Shown: positions 32,466 to 43,691, counted from the first letter of the stretch. The stretch: 64,000 nt of DNA from Anastrepha obliqua (GCF_027943255.1 NW_026562179.1:6016501-6080500); one strand, 5' to 3'. Numbers and translations are program-made. Notes: generated from the sequence alone by a model not told the origin.

Positions 32466-34729
32466 CATATCCCATGTGTCAAGTGTGCGCAGAAGCTTGT
32501 GTTCTGGGTTTTGTTAGAATGGTGGTGGTTTGTGCATATATTTAAACACATATGTGAGTATGCGCGTTAGGCTTCCTGGATGGATATTAGAATATTTTCT
32601 CATCAATATGTGTATGTAAGTAGTTCAGATTTGACTGAAGAAATTAAATATAGGAATGCATATTCATATGATTGACTTTATGGCTGTTTTACATATAAAT
32701 CAATTCAAATGAATAATGTTATATAGAAAATAAATTTATAAAAAACAGGTATTAGAAAAACCTGAATACACTAATTTAAATCAATTTCAATTAAACCAAA
32801 TATAAAAAATGAAATAAAAATATCGAACAAAGAACTGTGCACAGGATTTGAACCTGAGTCAAATATGGGACTATGTACTGCATATACGACACGTTTTTCA
32901 CGATTGTGCTAATCTACAATTATTAATGATCTATTCTAAATCACTCATTTATTCGATTCGCAGTTTTATATGTACATATTCTGCGTTAGTTGAAAGTTTG
33001 TATGCGTAATTATATGCATATGCATCTGTGTATGCGCGTTTGGCTTTCTGGACGGATATTAGAATGATATTTTCTCATCAATATAATTTGGATTTGATGA
33101 AATAGATTATAGACATATGTACACATTTTCTGTTTTGATTGATTTATATAAAAATCAGGTCATATCCAGTATGAACTATTTTATACCGAAAAGAAATTTC
33201 CATTTATAAAATACAAAAAACAGTATTTTAAAGAAATTTTAATTAAAATAAACTCAAAAATTTTACCAAACTTTCCTGGTTTGAATTGTAAAAAAAAAAA
33301 TGTGCAAGAAAAAAAATATGACTTCAGGACTTGAACCTGAATTAAATACGTGCAAAAACACAAAACGAATAACTCCGCCGACTTTAGCTTCTGCACCACA
33401 AACTAACTACCGCGCGGTCTTCTTAATCGCAAATTTATTCGCTTCGATTTTCCTCCTCTGGTATCAGAGAATGTTAATGCAATGAGAAGGAGCAAATGTT
33501 AAAAGAGCTTTTTTCGAGTTCTAATTTATAGATTCATAATAAGGTCATTTCAAATTCAACTTTCCTGAAGAGGTCGGAATTGCAGATATTTACCACGCGA
33601 GTGACGCGAGTGGAGGGTTTCTATATTTACTTACCACGCTAGGCCAAGAATTCAGATATTTTCTGCGTTTAGCATACTATTGAGGACGTTCATAAGATTT
33701 TTCGGCACACTACTAAGGAAATCGAAGCGAATAAAATTGCGATTAAGAACGCCGCGCGGCAGTTAGTTTGTGGTGCAGAAGCTAAAGTCGGCGGAATTAT
33801 TCGTTTTGTTTTTTGGCACGTATATAATTCAGGTTCAAATCCTGAAGTCATATTTTTTTTCTTGCACATTTTTTTTTTTTACAATTCAAACCAGGAAAGT
33901 TTGGTAAAATTTTTGAGTTTATTTTAATTAAAATTTCTTTAAAATACTGTTTTTTGTATTTTATAAATGGAAATTTCTTTTCGGTATAAAATAGTTCATA
34001 CTGGATATGACCTGATTTTTATATAAATCAATCAAAACAGAAAATATGTACATATGTCTATAATCTATTTCATCAAATCCAAATAATATTGATGAGAAAA
34101 TATCATTCTAATATCCGTCCAGAAAGCCAAACGCGCATACACAGATGCATATTCATATAATTACGCATACAAACTTTCAACTAACGCAGAATATGTACAT
34201 ATAAAACTGCGAATCGAATAAATGAGTGATTTAGAAAAGATCATTAATAATTGTAGATTAGCGCAATCGTGAAAGACGTGTCGTATATGCAGTACGTAGT
34301 CCCATATTTGACTCAGGTTCAAATCCTGTGCACAGTTCTTTGTTCGATATTTTTATTTCATTTTTTATATTTGGTTTAATTGAAATTGATTTAAATTAGT
34401 GTATTCAGGTTTTTCTAATACCTGTTTTTTATAAATTTATTCTCTATATAACATTATTAATACTTCATTTGAATTGATTTATATGTAAAACAGCCATAAA
34501 GTCAATCATATGAATATGCATTCCTATATTTAATCTCTTCAGTCAAATCTGAACTACTTACATACACATATTGATGAGAAAATATTCTAATATCCATCCA
34601 GAAAGCCAAACGCGCATACACGCATATGTATATAAATATATGCAAACCTTCAACGAACGCAAAATGTATGCATACAAAAAACAACAACTGCGACCGTCTT
34701 CTTGTACGTCAGTGAAAAGATGGGATATG

Positions 34730-35125
34730 TATACCCTATGAGCAAAAAGAACCGGGAAGGTGATGTTTACTGTTTTCTTCGATTGCCAAGGCATAGTCCA
34801 TGAGTACCTTCCATCGGGCCAGACAGTCAATAGAGAATATTATTTATCCGTTTTGAAACCTTAGAGAGGTGCTGTGTGTTGCAAACCGCCGGAAATGTGA
34901 GCAAACAATTCTCAGATTTTGCATGGTGATAACGCGCCATCGCACTGATCAAAGAGAATACAAATCGGCCTGCCGGGAGTGTTTGGAGGACTGGGTTAAG
35001 CGTTGGCACATGTGTGTTCCTTCAGACGGGTCATATTTTGAAGGAGATAATATAAATTTTCCTTAAATTTAACTCTGTTTTGTTTAATTTAAACATTCCC
35101 GGTACTTTCTGATCATAAGGTACAT
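34730..35125 (+). pseudogene. Mariner transposase fossil in copy E
   Basis: Same fragment as in the other copies: first catalytic block at ~34760-34820, D-N-A-P-S-H region near 34925 and C-terminal block at 34869-35066. It ends at a mariner-type terminus at ~35122. Stops and the missing third catalytic block make it inactive. Confidence 0.75.
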
Positions 35126-36369
35126 ATATGCGGCTTTGCGGACAGCAATGTGTGATTCGCTGGAAGTCGCATTAACTCGCGACTGTCGCACAGTTAGAAG
35201 ACATATTTACATACATATAAGGGTGCATACATACATACGGAGCCGCGGCCACTCGACATGACAAAAATTTAAGATTTATCAAATATTGGCAAATAATTCC
35301 ACGCGAAATATTCCAATATTGACTATTTTCGAACGGTCGCGAAAATTGGCATATGGGCGGCTCGTTTTATGAATGAAATTGAAATATGAGCTCTAACTTA
35401 TGAATGAACTTTTTGTTTTTCTTCTAAATTGTTCAGCGCAGTCGCTGATAGAATCATGGCCGCTGCGACTGCGTCTACGAATGTATTTTATTTTTGTAGT
35501 CGCCAGGCTTAGATTTTAGCTTTGGGCGACATGCGCATGTGAGGTATGTGTTTTTGTTGTGTTCTAGAACATTTTAGAATGTGTGGTGGCAAAACGGTCA
35601 TCGCGTTGCGCTTGCTGTTGCTTTTGCGTCTATCAAAGTATCGTGTTTTTGTAAGTACAATATTAGGAATATCGACTGGTAAAAGACAAAAGTACACGGA
35701 AGCAAGAAGGGAGCGCTGTGCTCGCGCATATACATACATATGCATGAATGTATGAACGTGCATGGATGTAGTAACATATGAATACAATTATTTTGTAGGA
35801 AGTTTAGAAGGCAAGTAGGTATATATGTATGTATATATGCTAGGACATAATACATACATAGAGCAGAATTGTTTTTGCACTTGTTAGGAAGAAACTCGCT
35901 AGTGCGTATGTGTATTTGTCTTGTAAGAATGTGATGTGTTGTGACTTGTGTACATACATAAGTCAAGGTTATTTGGGCATACATGCATATGTACATATGT
36001 ATGAAAGGAAGATGATGTTCTTGCGCTTGTGCATTATTGTTTTTCATATACAAATGTACATACCTACATATGTATGTAAATGCTGTCGAATACATAAACT
36101 ATAAATTGACATACAATATAAAATAAGTGTTGATTTATCTTAAACCGTTTTTTTTTTCTTAATGCAAATACCTCCTATTGACATGTACATACATATTATG
36201 TATGTATATTGTCATATACCATCATTTATGTACACATAGAGTATACGTTCATTTATGAATGTATGTAATGAAAAGCTTCATGAATTACTTTCAGAACTTT
36301 ATTAAAATTAATTCGCGTCGCGCGCATGCACTAAACCTTGGTTCACAACGCAGGCGCAGAAATAAACGC

Positions 36370-36822
36370 ACTGCGTATTTATCCTCCCCATGTGACTCGG
36401 CATCAATTCTCGGCGCCAATTTTTTTTTTTTTTTTTTAAATGTGTTTTTTTTAATGTAATGTATTTATCCTCCCCACGTGACTCGCCATCAATTCTCGGT
36501 GCAATTTTTTTTTTTTTTCGTTTTTAAATTTTTTTTTTTTAATGTAATCGTAAAAAAATTTTTAATAAATTTTATGTATCCGCTTATCATTTCAAAAGTA
36601 ACAAAATGGTAAAAAAATAAGCAGTCGAAGAAATAAACGCACCGCCTATTTTTCCTCGCCACATGTTAGACTCGATTTCAATTCCCAGTGCAAACCTTTT
36701 TTTATTAATTTTTTTTTTTAAATTCGTTTTTTTTTATGTAATTAAAAAAAATTATGTAATAAATTTTACGTATTCGCTTATTATTTCAAAAATACGAAAA
36801 TAGTACAAATTTAATTGGTTTA
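36370..36822 (+). repeat. Shortened dimer array in copy E
   Basis: An X half at ~36395 is joined directly to a second X half at ~36480 after a deletion, followed by one Y half at ~36665. T-runs up to about 17 bases occur at 36420. Confidence 0.8.
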
Positions 36823-36868
36823 TTTATTTTGAGAAAAAAGTACATACATACATATTTAATTTTAAAAT

Positions 36869-36934
36869 ATGCCTAGAGGACGCCCAAGAAGAGTTCGTAG
36901 AAGAGTTCCTACTTTAAGTGGAGGAATAGAGCAG
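36869..36934 (+). pseudogene. Helitron putative first coding exon
   Basis: An ATG opens a 22-codon basic peptide (M-P-R-G-R-P-R-R-V-R-R-R...) that ends in CAG followed by the splice-donor-like GTAAGTAAG. Helitron Rep/helicase proteins often start with such an Arg-rich segment. The following exon was not found before the mdg1-like insertion at 37262. Moderate confidence because the exon is short. Confidence 0.45.
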
Positions 36935-37261
36935 GTAAGTAAGTGATAAATGTTTGAAACGTCACGTATTGGATATGATTGGCAGAAGCATCCACTTTTG
37001 TTTTCGTTCATATATGGTACAATTGATCTACAATATATAAACGTATGTATGTATTTAAAAATTTTGTGTCCGCTTAATCCTTTTTGCAAAACGCAAAATT
37101 TTAAATAGTTTTAAAAAATGAAGAGAGAGAGACAAATTAGTTTTTTATTTGATACGCTTTTGGCATGGATCCATCTACTTGCTGTAAACGCCCTTTTGGC
37201 ATTTGGCATGCGATGTGTCGTACTGTAAAGAAAGTTTATTATTTATTTGTTTGTTATATTT
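36935..37261. other. Helitron intron or spacer
   Basis: No coding region could be recognised here. It includes a GA-repeat stretch near 37125. It ends at the LTR of the inserted retrotransposon. Confidence 0.5.
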
Positions 37262-37613
37262 ATTTATTTGTCGTTCCAAGCTAGGCATCCAGCTTGGCGA
37301 ACGATTATATTCTTTCTTGTGTCTTACATACTAATTACAAGCGTTTTTATAGTAACTTTTATCAATGCAAGCCAATAACAATTTTTCGGTGTTTACTTGT
37401 GTAATATGATTCTAGCATTCACGCGCCGCGCATAAAATAATTACGTTAGCTATGTTTGCGTTTACTTTCAAGTGTAATGAACCTTTTAAGAAATATGATA
37501 CTTTATTTAAACGGCACAGCACAGTGAATGCATAAGTGGACAATAAAATAAAAAGCCAAAACAAAATGTTTATGAATATTAATGTTAAGGCATATCCGAC
37601 TTATAATCATACT
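37262..37613 (-). repeat. 3' LTR of mdg1/412-like element
   Basis: On the minus strand it starts TGTAGTATGATTATAAG, directly after a polypurine tract (AAGAAGGGAGG, 37614-37624), and ends near GACAAATAAAT. It matches the 5' LTR along its whole length. Confidence 0.9.
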
Positions 37614-37777
37614 ACACCTCCCTTCTTCGGAAGAATGCTCATACAACCCTTTTTTTGTATGAACATTCTTTTACATTGAATTGTTAAAATAAAATATGTA
37701 CATAAGAGTAATCTTAATTTTATTTATATGTATATATTGTATTAATTTTCTAAGTTTAGACCGGTCTTTAAAACTAC

Positions 37778-40700
37778 TTATTGTTGATAAATCTTAAGCC
37801 TATTTTTGTGAACTATTTGTTCTTTTAAAGATAACTTATCGACTATAGTAACATTATTTTTATCATCTATTGCTTTAATGGTATAAGGCCCACAATATTG
37901 GGGTTCCAGTTTATGGGCCCCTTCATTCCTAAGTAAAACTAAATTGCCTATGCTAAAATTGTAATCTAAACTATTTTTATCATAAAATGTTTTTTGCTTA
38001 ATTTTAGCTATGTCTATCATATTGCGAGCTCTTTTATGTGCTACTTCTAGCCTAAATCTTACTTCTCTAGCGTAGTTATCTATGTTATATAATGGAGTAA
38101 TTTGGTCTACATTTTTGAACTGCTGAAACATGTTTGGTGTTTTTCCAAAAACTAATTCATACGGACAATAGTCATGTACTGTAGAAGGAGTGGTGTTAAA
38201 ACAGTATGTGAAGTATTGTAGCCACTCATCCCAGTCGTTTTTGTCAATCGATATGTAAGATCTTACGTATTGATTGAAAGTTTTATGTGATCTTTCTATT
38301 ACTCCCAGTGTTTGGTGGTGGTAAGCAGTTGAATTAATTTTCTCTATTTTTAGCAATTCACATAGCTCTGTTAGTATTGAATTTTTGTATTCTGTACCCA
38401 TGTCCGAAATGAACGTCTTCATTGGACCGTAGGTAAGAATAAACTTTTCAAATATTGCTTTCGCCACTGTCTTGGCGTTTTTGTCTTGGATGGGTATCGT
38501 GACTAAATATTTTGTCATGTCGCATATTATTGTGACTGCATAAGTATTGCCATTAATTGTTGTAGGTAGTGGGCCTATTGTGTCTACCATAACTGTATCA
38601 AATGTACCTGTAGGTGTTGGTGTTATAGTCATTGGGCTTTTTAAATGCTTTGTTATTTTGGTTTTTTGGCATTTTTCGCAAGTTTTTACGTACTTAGCAA
38701 CATCTTTTGACATTTTATTCCAGAAGTAATGTCTTTTAATTTTCATAAGTGTTCTGAAAATTCCGCAATGACCGCCTTCTATAGGGTCATCGTGGTATCT
38801 TTTTAGAATGTCCATTACAGTTTTAGCATCATTGATCTGGGTCACCTCATTCAGTAGCGCTACTTTTACTTTATTTAATATCATATTGCCCTTATTTTTA
38901 AAATCATTTATCGAGACAAATTCGAAAATTTTCTCGCTAGGTGCCACTTGTAAATTATTAATGTCATATTTGTCGGCCACTTCGTCGAGCCTAGAGAAGA
39001 ATTGTCCTAAGTCAATTTTCCCATTAACAAATAAGTCATCAAATTTTATATATGCCATTATAGATTTTCCTCGTTTGATGTAACATCGCGTGGGTGTAAT
39101 CTTTAATTTATTGTATTTCCTGACGTCAGTGTTATTAATTGGCACATATATTTTGGGCTTATCATATGTTTTAATGTGCTGCTGTGTAGTTGGACTGCTG
39201 TTATTTTTCGACATTGATCTAGTCACTATTTTGTATAAATTTTGATTCTTTTCATTTATTTCCTTTAAGTCATTGATTGTAATGCGAGACAAAGCGTCCG
39301 CGACGTGATTATCTTTTCCTCTAAGATATTCTACTACGAAATCATACTCTTCTAAATCAAGTCTCATTCGTGTTAGTTTTGAACTTGGATTCTTCATTGA
39401 GAACAGGTAAAACAGGGGTCTGTGATCGGTTCTAACTAAAAACTTTGTACCATAGACATAAGGTCTGAAATGGGTTATTGCCCAGTGTATGGCAGCTAAC
39501 TCTTGTTCAATTGTCGACTTGTTGCTTTCTCCTTTTGTGAAACTTTTGGAGGCATATGCTACTGGTAGAAGTTTTCCTTCATATTCCTGAGTAAGTACTG
39601 CACCACACGCGTATTTGCTTGCGTCTGTTGTTAAGCAAAATGGTTTCTTAAAGTCGGGATATTGTAACAATGTAGGACTCATTAATGCTCTTTTGAGGTA
39701 CACAAATGCCTCATTGCATTCTTTTGTCCATTCGAAAGCAACTCCCTTTTTAGATAACCTTGTTAGGTGTCTTGAATATTCAGCGAAGTTTTTAATAAAC
39801 CTGCGGTAGTAGTTGCAAAAGGCGACGAACCTTTTTGCACTATCTCCGTCTGTGGGTGTAGGATAATTTTTTATTACCGAGTACTTATTGTCGTCTGGAA
39901 GTATCCCCTTGTTTGTACATTTATGCCCGAGGTAGGTTACTTCATGCATAAAAAATGAACATTTTTCAGGATGTAATTTTAGATTATGTGTTCTACATAA
40001 ATCGAAAACATTTTTCAAGTTTGAAAGCATATGTTTTTCAGAACAACCAAGGACTACTAAGTCATCCATATATAAGAAAGCTTGCTCTGGTTTTAAACCA
40101 CTGAAAGCAATTGTCATCATTCTTTGGAATGAATTAGGTGCTACCTTTAAGCCATATGGTAGTCTAGTAAATCTGTATGAACCGTTGTTGGTTGAAAAGG
40201 ATGTGAAATTTCTTGAATTTTTATCAAGTTCTATTTGATGAAATCCAGTCATTAGATCGAGACATGAAAAATACTTTGCCCTTCCGAGTTGGTCTAAAAT
40301 GTCATCTATTCTCGGCATCGGGAATTTATCTGCAATTAATTTTTTGTTGATTTGTCTGTAGTCGATTACTAATCTCCATCTTTTTTCTACTGAGTTCGGT
40401 AGAGACTTTTTTGGTACCAATAGTATTGGACTATTGTATTCTGAAAATGATGGTTCGACTATTTTGTCTTCTATAAGTTTGTTTACTTGTCTCTCAATTT
40501 CATCCTTATGTGTGTGGGGTATACGGTAGTTCTTTATGTATACCGGCTGTTTGTCTTTAACCATTAACTTTTGCTTATAAAAATTATTTGTTGTTATTGT
40601 TTCTGTTTCTAACCCAAATATGTCACTGTATTCGGAACATAGGTTTGTCAATTGTTTTTCATATGTTTTAGGAAAATTTTTTCTCAATTTGTTGAGAATA

Positions 40701-41440
40701 TCCGTTTTTCTTTGTGCATTTCCCGTGTTATTGTTTATTATGTCGTAATCAGAAACATTTTCAGTTAAAATGTTGCTTTGCTTTAAAGATACTGTATTAT
40801 AATTTGTATTTAAAATGCGGATATAGGCGTTGTCAGGTTTTACCAAGGTATTGGCTATAAATATTCCAGGGTGTGGTTCTTGATTTGGAATCAGTACTTC
40901 CTCCAAGGTATTAGGTAAGTTTATTTTTCGTATAACTTCGGACCTTGCGGGAATGATTATTTCGTCGTTACATGTTGTTGTTATTGGTATTTCTATAATT
41001 TGTGTTAAATTGTCTGGTCTCAGAATTAGAGCATCGTAATTTTGAGTAAAGTCTAATACACAATTGAATTTTTTCATGAAATCCATGCCTATTATACCAT
41101 CACATGGAATTGGAAAGTTATCCGGGATAACGTGAAATTTATGTGGAATTAAAAATTTCGTAAATTTTAAATCAAAAAATATTGTACCAATAGAACTGAT
41201 TTTGCCTTGCCCTATACCGCTTAATGCTGTAATGTGTTTTGTGTTTATTTTTTGAAAAGTGGATTTATTGAATTTTAAAAGTGATATATCTGCGCCAGTA
41301 TCTACAAGTAGTGTAATGTTTGTATTTAAATCTGCTATTTTAAGTTGTACAAAAATGCTAAAGTCAAGGTTAAGCGTATGTATCTTAGAGGAATAGATTA
41401 GTTTTCCGAGTTGTTTTCGTCCGATTGGGCAACTCGTACA
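37778..41440 (-). CDS. pol: Pol polyprotein of mdg1/412-like element (PR-RT-RH-IN)
   Basis: The frame is open from before the gag stop (41400) to 37778; the first in-frame ATG, at 41086, lies inside the protease, so translation must come from gag by a -1 shift (gag and pol frames differ by -1 and overlap). The exact upstream limit is not fixed. Order: protease with D-T-G-A-D (~41290-41304) and G-I-I-G-M-D; RT with V-I-D-Y-R-Q and the Y-M-D-D box (~40060-40072); RNase H with T-T-D-A-S-K and V-R-T-D-H-R-P; integrase with an H-x-x-H/C-x-x-C zinc site (~38650-38760), D, D and E catalytic residues and a G-P-Y module near 37890. No stops or frameshifts were seen. It may be functional. Confidence 0.9.
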   Translation of the reverse strand, partial: CTSCPIGRKQLGKLIYSSKIHTLNLDFSIFVQLKIADLNTNITLLVDTGADISLLKFNKSTFQKINTKHITALSGIGQGKISSIGTIFFDLKFTKFLIPHKFHVIPDNFPIPCDGIIGMDFMKKFNCVLDFTQNYDALILRPDNLTQIIEIPITTTCNDEIIIPARSEVIRKINLPNTLEEVLIPNQEPHPGIFIANTLVKPDNAYIRILNTNYNTVSLKQSNILTENVSDYDIINNNTGNAQRKTDILNKLRKNFPKTYEKQLTNLCSEYSDIFGLETETITTNNFYKQKLMVKDKQPVYIKNYRIPHTHKDEIERQVNKLIEDKIVEPSFSEYNSPILLVPKKSLPNSVEKRWRLVIDYRQINKKLIADKFPMPRIDDILDQLGRAKYFSCLDLMTGFHQIELDKNSRNFTSFSTNNGSYRFTRLPYGLKVAPNSFQRMMTIAFSGLKPEQAFLYMDDLVVLGCSEKHMLSNLKNVFDLCRTHNLKLHPEKCSFFMHEVTYLGHKCTNKGILPDDNKYSVIKNYPTPTDGDSAKRFVAFCNYYRRFIKNFAEYSRHLTRLSKKGVAFEWTKECNEAFVYLKRALMSPTLLQYPDFKKPFCLTTDASKYACGAVLTQEYEGKLLPVAYASKSFTKGESNKSTIEQELAAIHWAITHFRPYVYGTKFLVRTDHRPLFYLFSMKNPSSKLTRMRLDLEEYDFVVEYLRGKDNHVADALSRITINDLKEINEKNQNLYKIVTRSMSKNNSSPTTQQHIKTYDKPKIYVPINNTDVRKYNKLKITPTRCYIKRGKSIMAYIKFDDLFVNGKIDLGQFFSRLDEVADKYDINNLQVAPSEKIFEFVSINDFKNKGNMILNKVKVALLNEVTQINDAKTVMDILKRYHDDPIEGGHCGIFRTLMKIKRHYFWNKMSKDVAKYVKTCEKCQKTKITKHLKSPMTITPTPTGTFDTVMVDTIGPLPTTINGNTYAVTIICDMTKYLVTIPIQDKNAKTVAKAIFEKFILTYGPMKTFISDMGTEYKNSILTELCELLKIEKINSTAYHHQTLGVIERSHKTFNQYVRSYISIDKNDWDEWLQYFTYCFNTTPSTVHDYCPYELVFGKTPNMFQQFKNVDQITPLYNIDNYAREVRFRLEVAHKRARNMIDIAKIKQKTFYDKNSLDYNFSIGNLVLLRNEGAHKLEPQYCGPYTIKAIDDKNNVTIVDKLSLKEQIVHKNRLKIYQQ

Positions 41441-42578
41441 TTGTGTGTCATGTTCCGGTTGAAATTTGGTCTGCCTTGTCGGTAACGATATCTATTTTGA
41501 TTATTATTTCCTAAATTATCAAAATTTGAACGATTTTGATTTCTAGGGAAGTTGTTTCTTCTTTGAAACCTTCCATTTCTGGCAAATCGTCCATTGAATG
41601 GTCGTTGACCAAAATGTAGTATTGTGTTTTGTTGTCCTGTAGCTTCAGTACAGCTACCAATGAATTTGCTTATCGCATCGTTCATATTGTTAAAATGGCC
41701 GGCTTCCATTATTAATTTGACTTTTCAATGCTGCAGTTTTTGGTCAATGCTTTTACTGCAGTTTGTGTCGAGTATTTACTTGCGAGTTCTGCCGACAACC
41801 CATCTGTGATATAGGCATTTTCTAAGTTTTTTGTAAGAGCTTCTATCTCATTACAATAACTATTAGCTGGTTTGTTGTTCTGTCTGATACTCATTATTTT
41901 TGCAGCTAATACTTCTACCGATTCTCCTTTAACTGACCTGTTAAGTTTTGTGATTATTTCAGAGATTGTTGTTTCTGTGTCTATGAGATTTCTGGCATTC
42001 CCTTTTAATTTTGTTTTTATGAGTGAAACAGCAACAGTTTCGTGCTCACCCTTGATCACTTCAACTAATTCTAAGGAATCTAAGAATGATCGTAGATTTT
42101 CTGGTTTACCATCGAATTCAGTCACTAGCTTTGCAGCCGTGTTGAGAAATTCCACAACTGTTTGTGTCATTTCGCCTTCTTCTTCTGACTCTATTTCTGA
42201 ATTAGTAACTGGATAATCTGTTTCTGAGGAAACTGCTTCAAGCTTAGCTGGTAGGTTCTCAATAATATTTATTGAAATTTTCTCATTAATTGAATGAGAT
42301 ACTTCCTGTTGAATGTTGTATTTGGCTAAAACTTTTACTAATTGATCTCGTAGTTGCCAAAATATGTCAAGAGCTTCTTTTTGATGATCCTTTGTGAGTC
42401 GCTCGAAATTTATATAAGTTAAATTTCTAATTGATTCTAATGCTAATACTAAATTTTCTAAATGTTTTTTAACTGTTTCCTGTTTTATTTGTATATTTTT
42501 ATTGATACATTTAAACGATTTTTTGAAATTTTCCTTTTCTATCAGTAAAGTTTTATGAATTTCGGACCATTTGTTCAT
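41398..42578 (-). pseudogene. gag: Gag of mdg1/412-like element (single frameshift)
   Basis: The ATG at 42578 starts a 288-codon frame ending at 41712. The same protein continues in another frame (M-E-A-G-H-F-N-N-M-N at 41709 to 41398), so a one-base loss lies near 41715-41730. The N-terminal half is helical and charged (coiled-coil likely). The middle has a retrotransposon gag domain. The C-terminal 100 residues are R/N/G-rich (RNGRFQRRNNFPRNQNRSN) and replace a zinc knuckle as an RNA-binding tail. The start overlaps the upstream ORF by four bases. Confidence 0.85.
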
Positions 42579-42826
42579 ATTTTGTCTAACTCATTAGATC
42601 TACTCATATACTTTTTCTTTAGTTTTTTATTATGCATAGCATATAATTTTAATGCTAATATCAATAAGGTTACGACTGTGATTATAATTAAGCAAATTTC
42701 TACTAAATTTAAGCCAGTGTTAACGACTACTTCGTTTACTACATTGGCATTGGGTTTATCAACTTTTGATAAGGTTTTTCCCATTTCTGAAAGATTATCT
42801 ATTGGGGACCTTATACCGTAAATCAA
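42575..42826 (-). CDS. Small membrane ORF upstream of gag
   Basis: It has 83 codons from ATG 42826. One hydrophobic segment (about residues 41-63, N-L-V-E-I-C-L-I-I-I-T-V-V) is followed by a basic juxtamembrane stretch (H-N-K-K-L-K-K-K), so a single-pass membrane protein is likely. The stop overlaps the gag start in ATGA (42578-42575), suggesting termination-reinitiation. Similar small ORFs exist upstream of gag in mdg1/412/blood-type elements (recalled, not checked). Function unknown. Confidence 0.7.
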   Translation of the reverse strand: MIYGIRSPIDNLSEMGKTLSKVDKPNANVVNEVVVNTGLNLVEICLIIITVVTLLILALKLYAMHNKKLKKKYMSRSNELDKI

Positions 42827-43136
42827 ATAATTTATGCAATGTAATAATGTATAATGTATATATGTATATAATGTATGTATAATTTTTTTTTTTTTTTTTT
42901 ACATTGGATTTAAAATTTTTTGTTTTTCAAGTTAATTCATTTATTGAGTAAGCATATTAGAAAGTATATTATATTTAACATATTCATAAAATGACCTTTA
43001 ACATATTCAACATATTCATAAAATGACCTTCTGAGTAATTTTTACAGTCAAAAATTTTTTTTTTTTTTTTTTTTTTTTTATAAGGCAAACAGAAGCCAAA
43101 GTTGTTTAACTTTAAGAAAAAGAAAATTATTTTTGT

Positions 43137-43192
43137 CTCGAGCGGTTAACGCTTACAGACTCTAACTGTCTGCATTCAATCATGCACAGTTT
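43137..43192 (+). other. tRNA-like sequence in the retrotransposon leader
   Basis: CGAGCGGTTAACGCTTACAG resembles the D arm of a class II (Ser/Leu) tRNA, and a TGCATTCAATCATGCA stem-loop follows as a T-arm-like hairpin. The acceptor stem and variable arm are not recognisable. It is antisense to the element. Confidence 0.3.
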
Positions 43193-43448
43193 TTACTTAA
43201 ATTCCTTTCTCTGCTGGAGCAGGAATTCCAGTTTGGGATGCGTTCCCAAATTCCAAGCCTTGTTCCAAGGTGGTGGTGGCGGCTGAGTGTTGACTTCTTC
43301 TCCTATACTCCTCAATGGAGATAGCTTTCGGCCCTTCTGTGGTAATCTATCTTCTGGTCTATTGGCCAGACCAGGAACTTCACGCAACTGGTAGATCTTA
43401 TTGACTGATCAATACCAGGACTTTGTTATTATTATTAGTATATTATAT

Positions 43449-43691
43449 TATATGCTTTCCGCCACTTGTGCAAAAAATCTTAGCACCAAGCGGGACTTTG
43501 GAATAAGCATTTGAGCTTTCCGCCACTTGTGCAAAAAAATCTTAGCACCAAGCTGGCAGGATCTTGTTTGTGCAAGAAACTTGCATTTTATAGCTTAGCA
43601 AAATTAATGCTCAAGCTGGCAGGATCTTGTTTGTGCAAGAACTTGCATTTTATAGCTTAGCAAAATTAATGCTCAAGCTGGCAGGATCGCC
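43449..43691 (-). repeat. Tandem repeats in the leader next to the primer site
   Basis: A ~61-bp unit (GCTTTCCGCCACTTGTGCAA) starts at ~43454 and 43515. A 63-bp unit (AGCTGGCAGGATCTTGTTTG) starts at 43551 and 43614, with a partial third start at 43677. The last partial copy runs into the primer binding site next to the LTR. Confidence 0.9.

Larger units (their letters stand above)
29776..33460 (-). mobile_element. CAG element copy D (reverse, 5' end mostly deleted)
   Basis: The left terminus (family 3' end) is intact at 29776. The right terminus is cut: after CGCTTCGATTT the last ~140 bp are missing and only a remnant ...CTCTG remains at 33456-33460. GTATCAG flanks both sides (29769-29775 and 33461-33467), supporting these limits. 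It holds a three-unit dimer array (29990-31050), the mariner fossil (~32065-32465, minus), and modules P2 (~32835-32920) and P1 (~33320-33400) in reverse. Confidence 0.8.
33465..36822 (+). mobile_element. CAG element copy E (3' end lost)
   Basis: The 5' terminus starts at 33465 with CAG shared with the GTATCAG duplication of copy D, so D appears to have inserted into the first three bases of E. Contents: P1 (~33770-33860), P2 (~34255-34340), mariner fossil (~34730-35125) and a shortened dimer array (36370-36820). Similarity to copy A stops at TTGGTTTA (36822), where Helitron sequence resumes; the 3' terminal repeat is missing. Confidence 0.8.
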
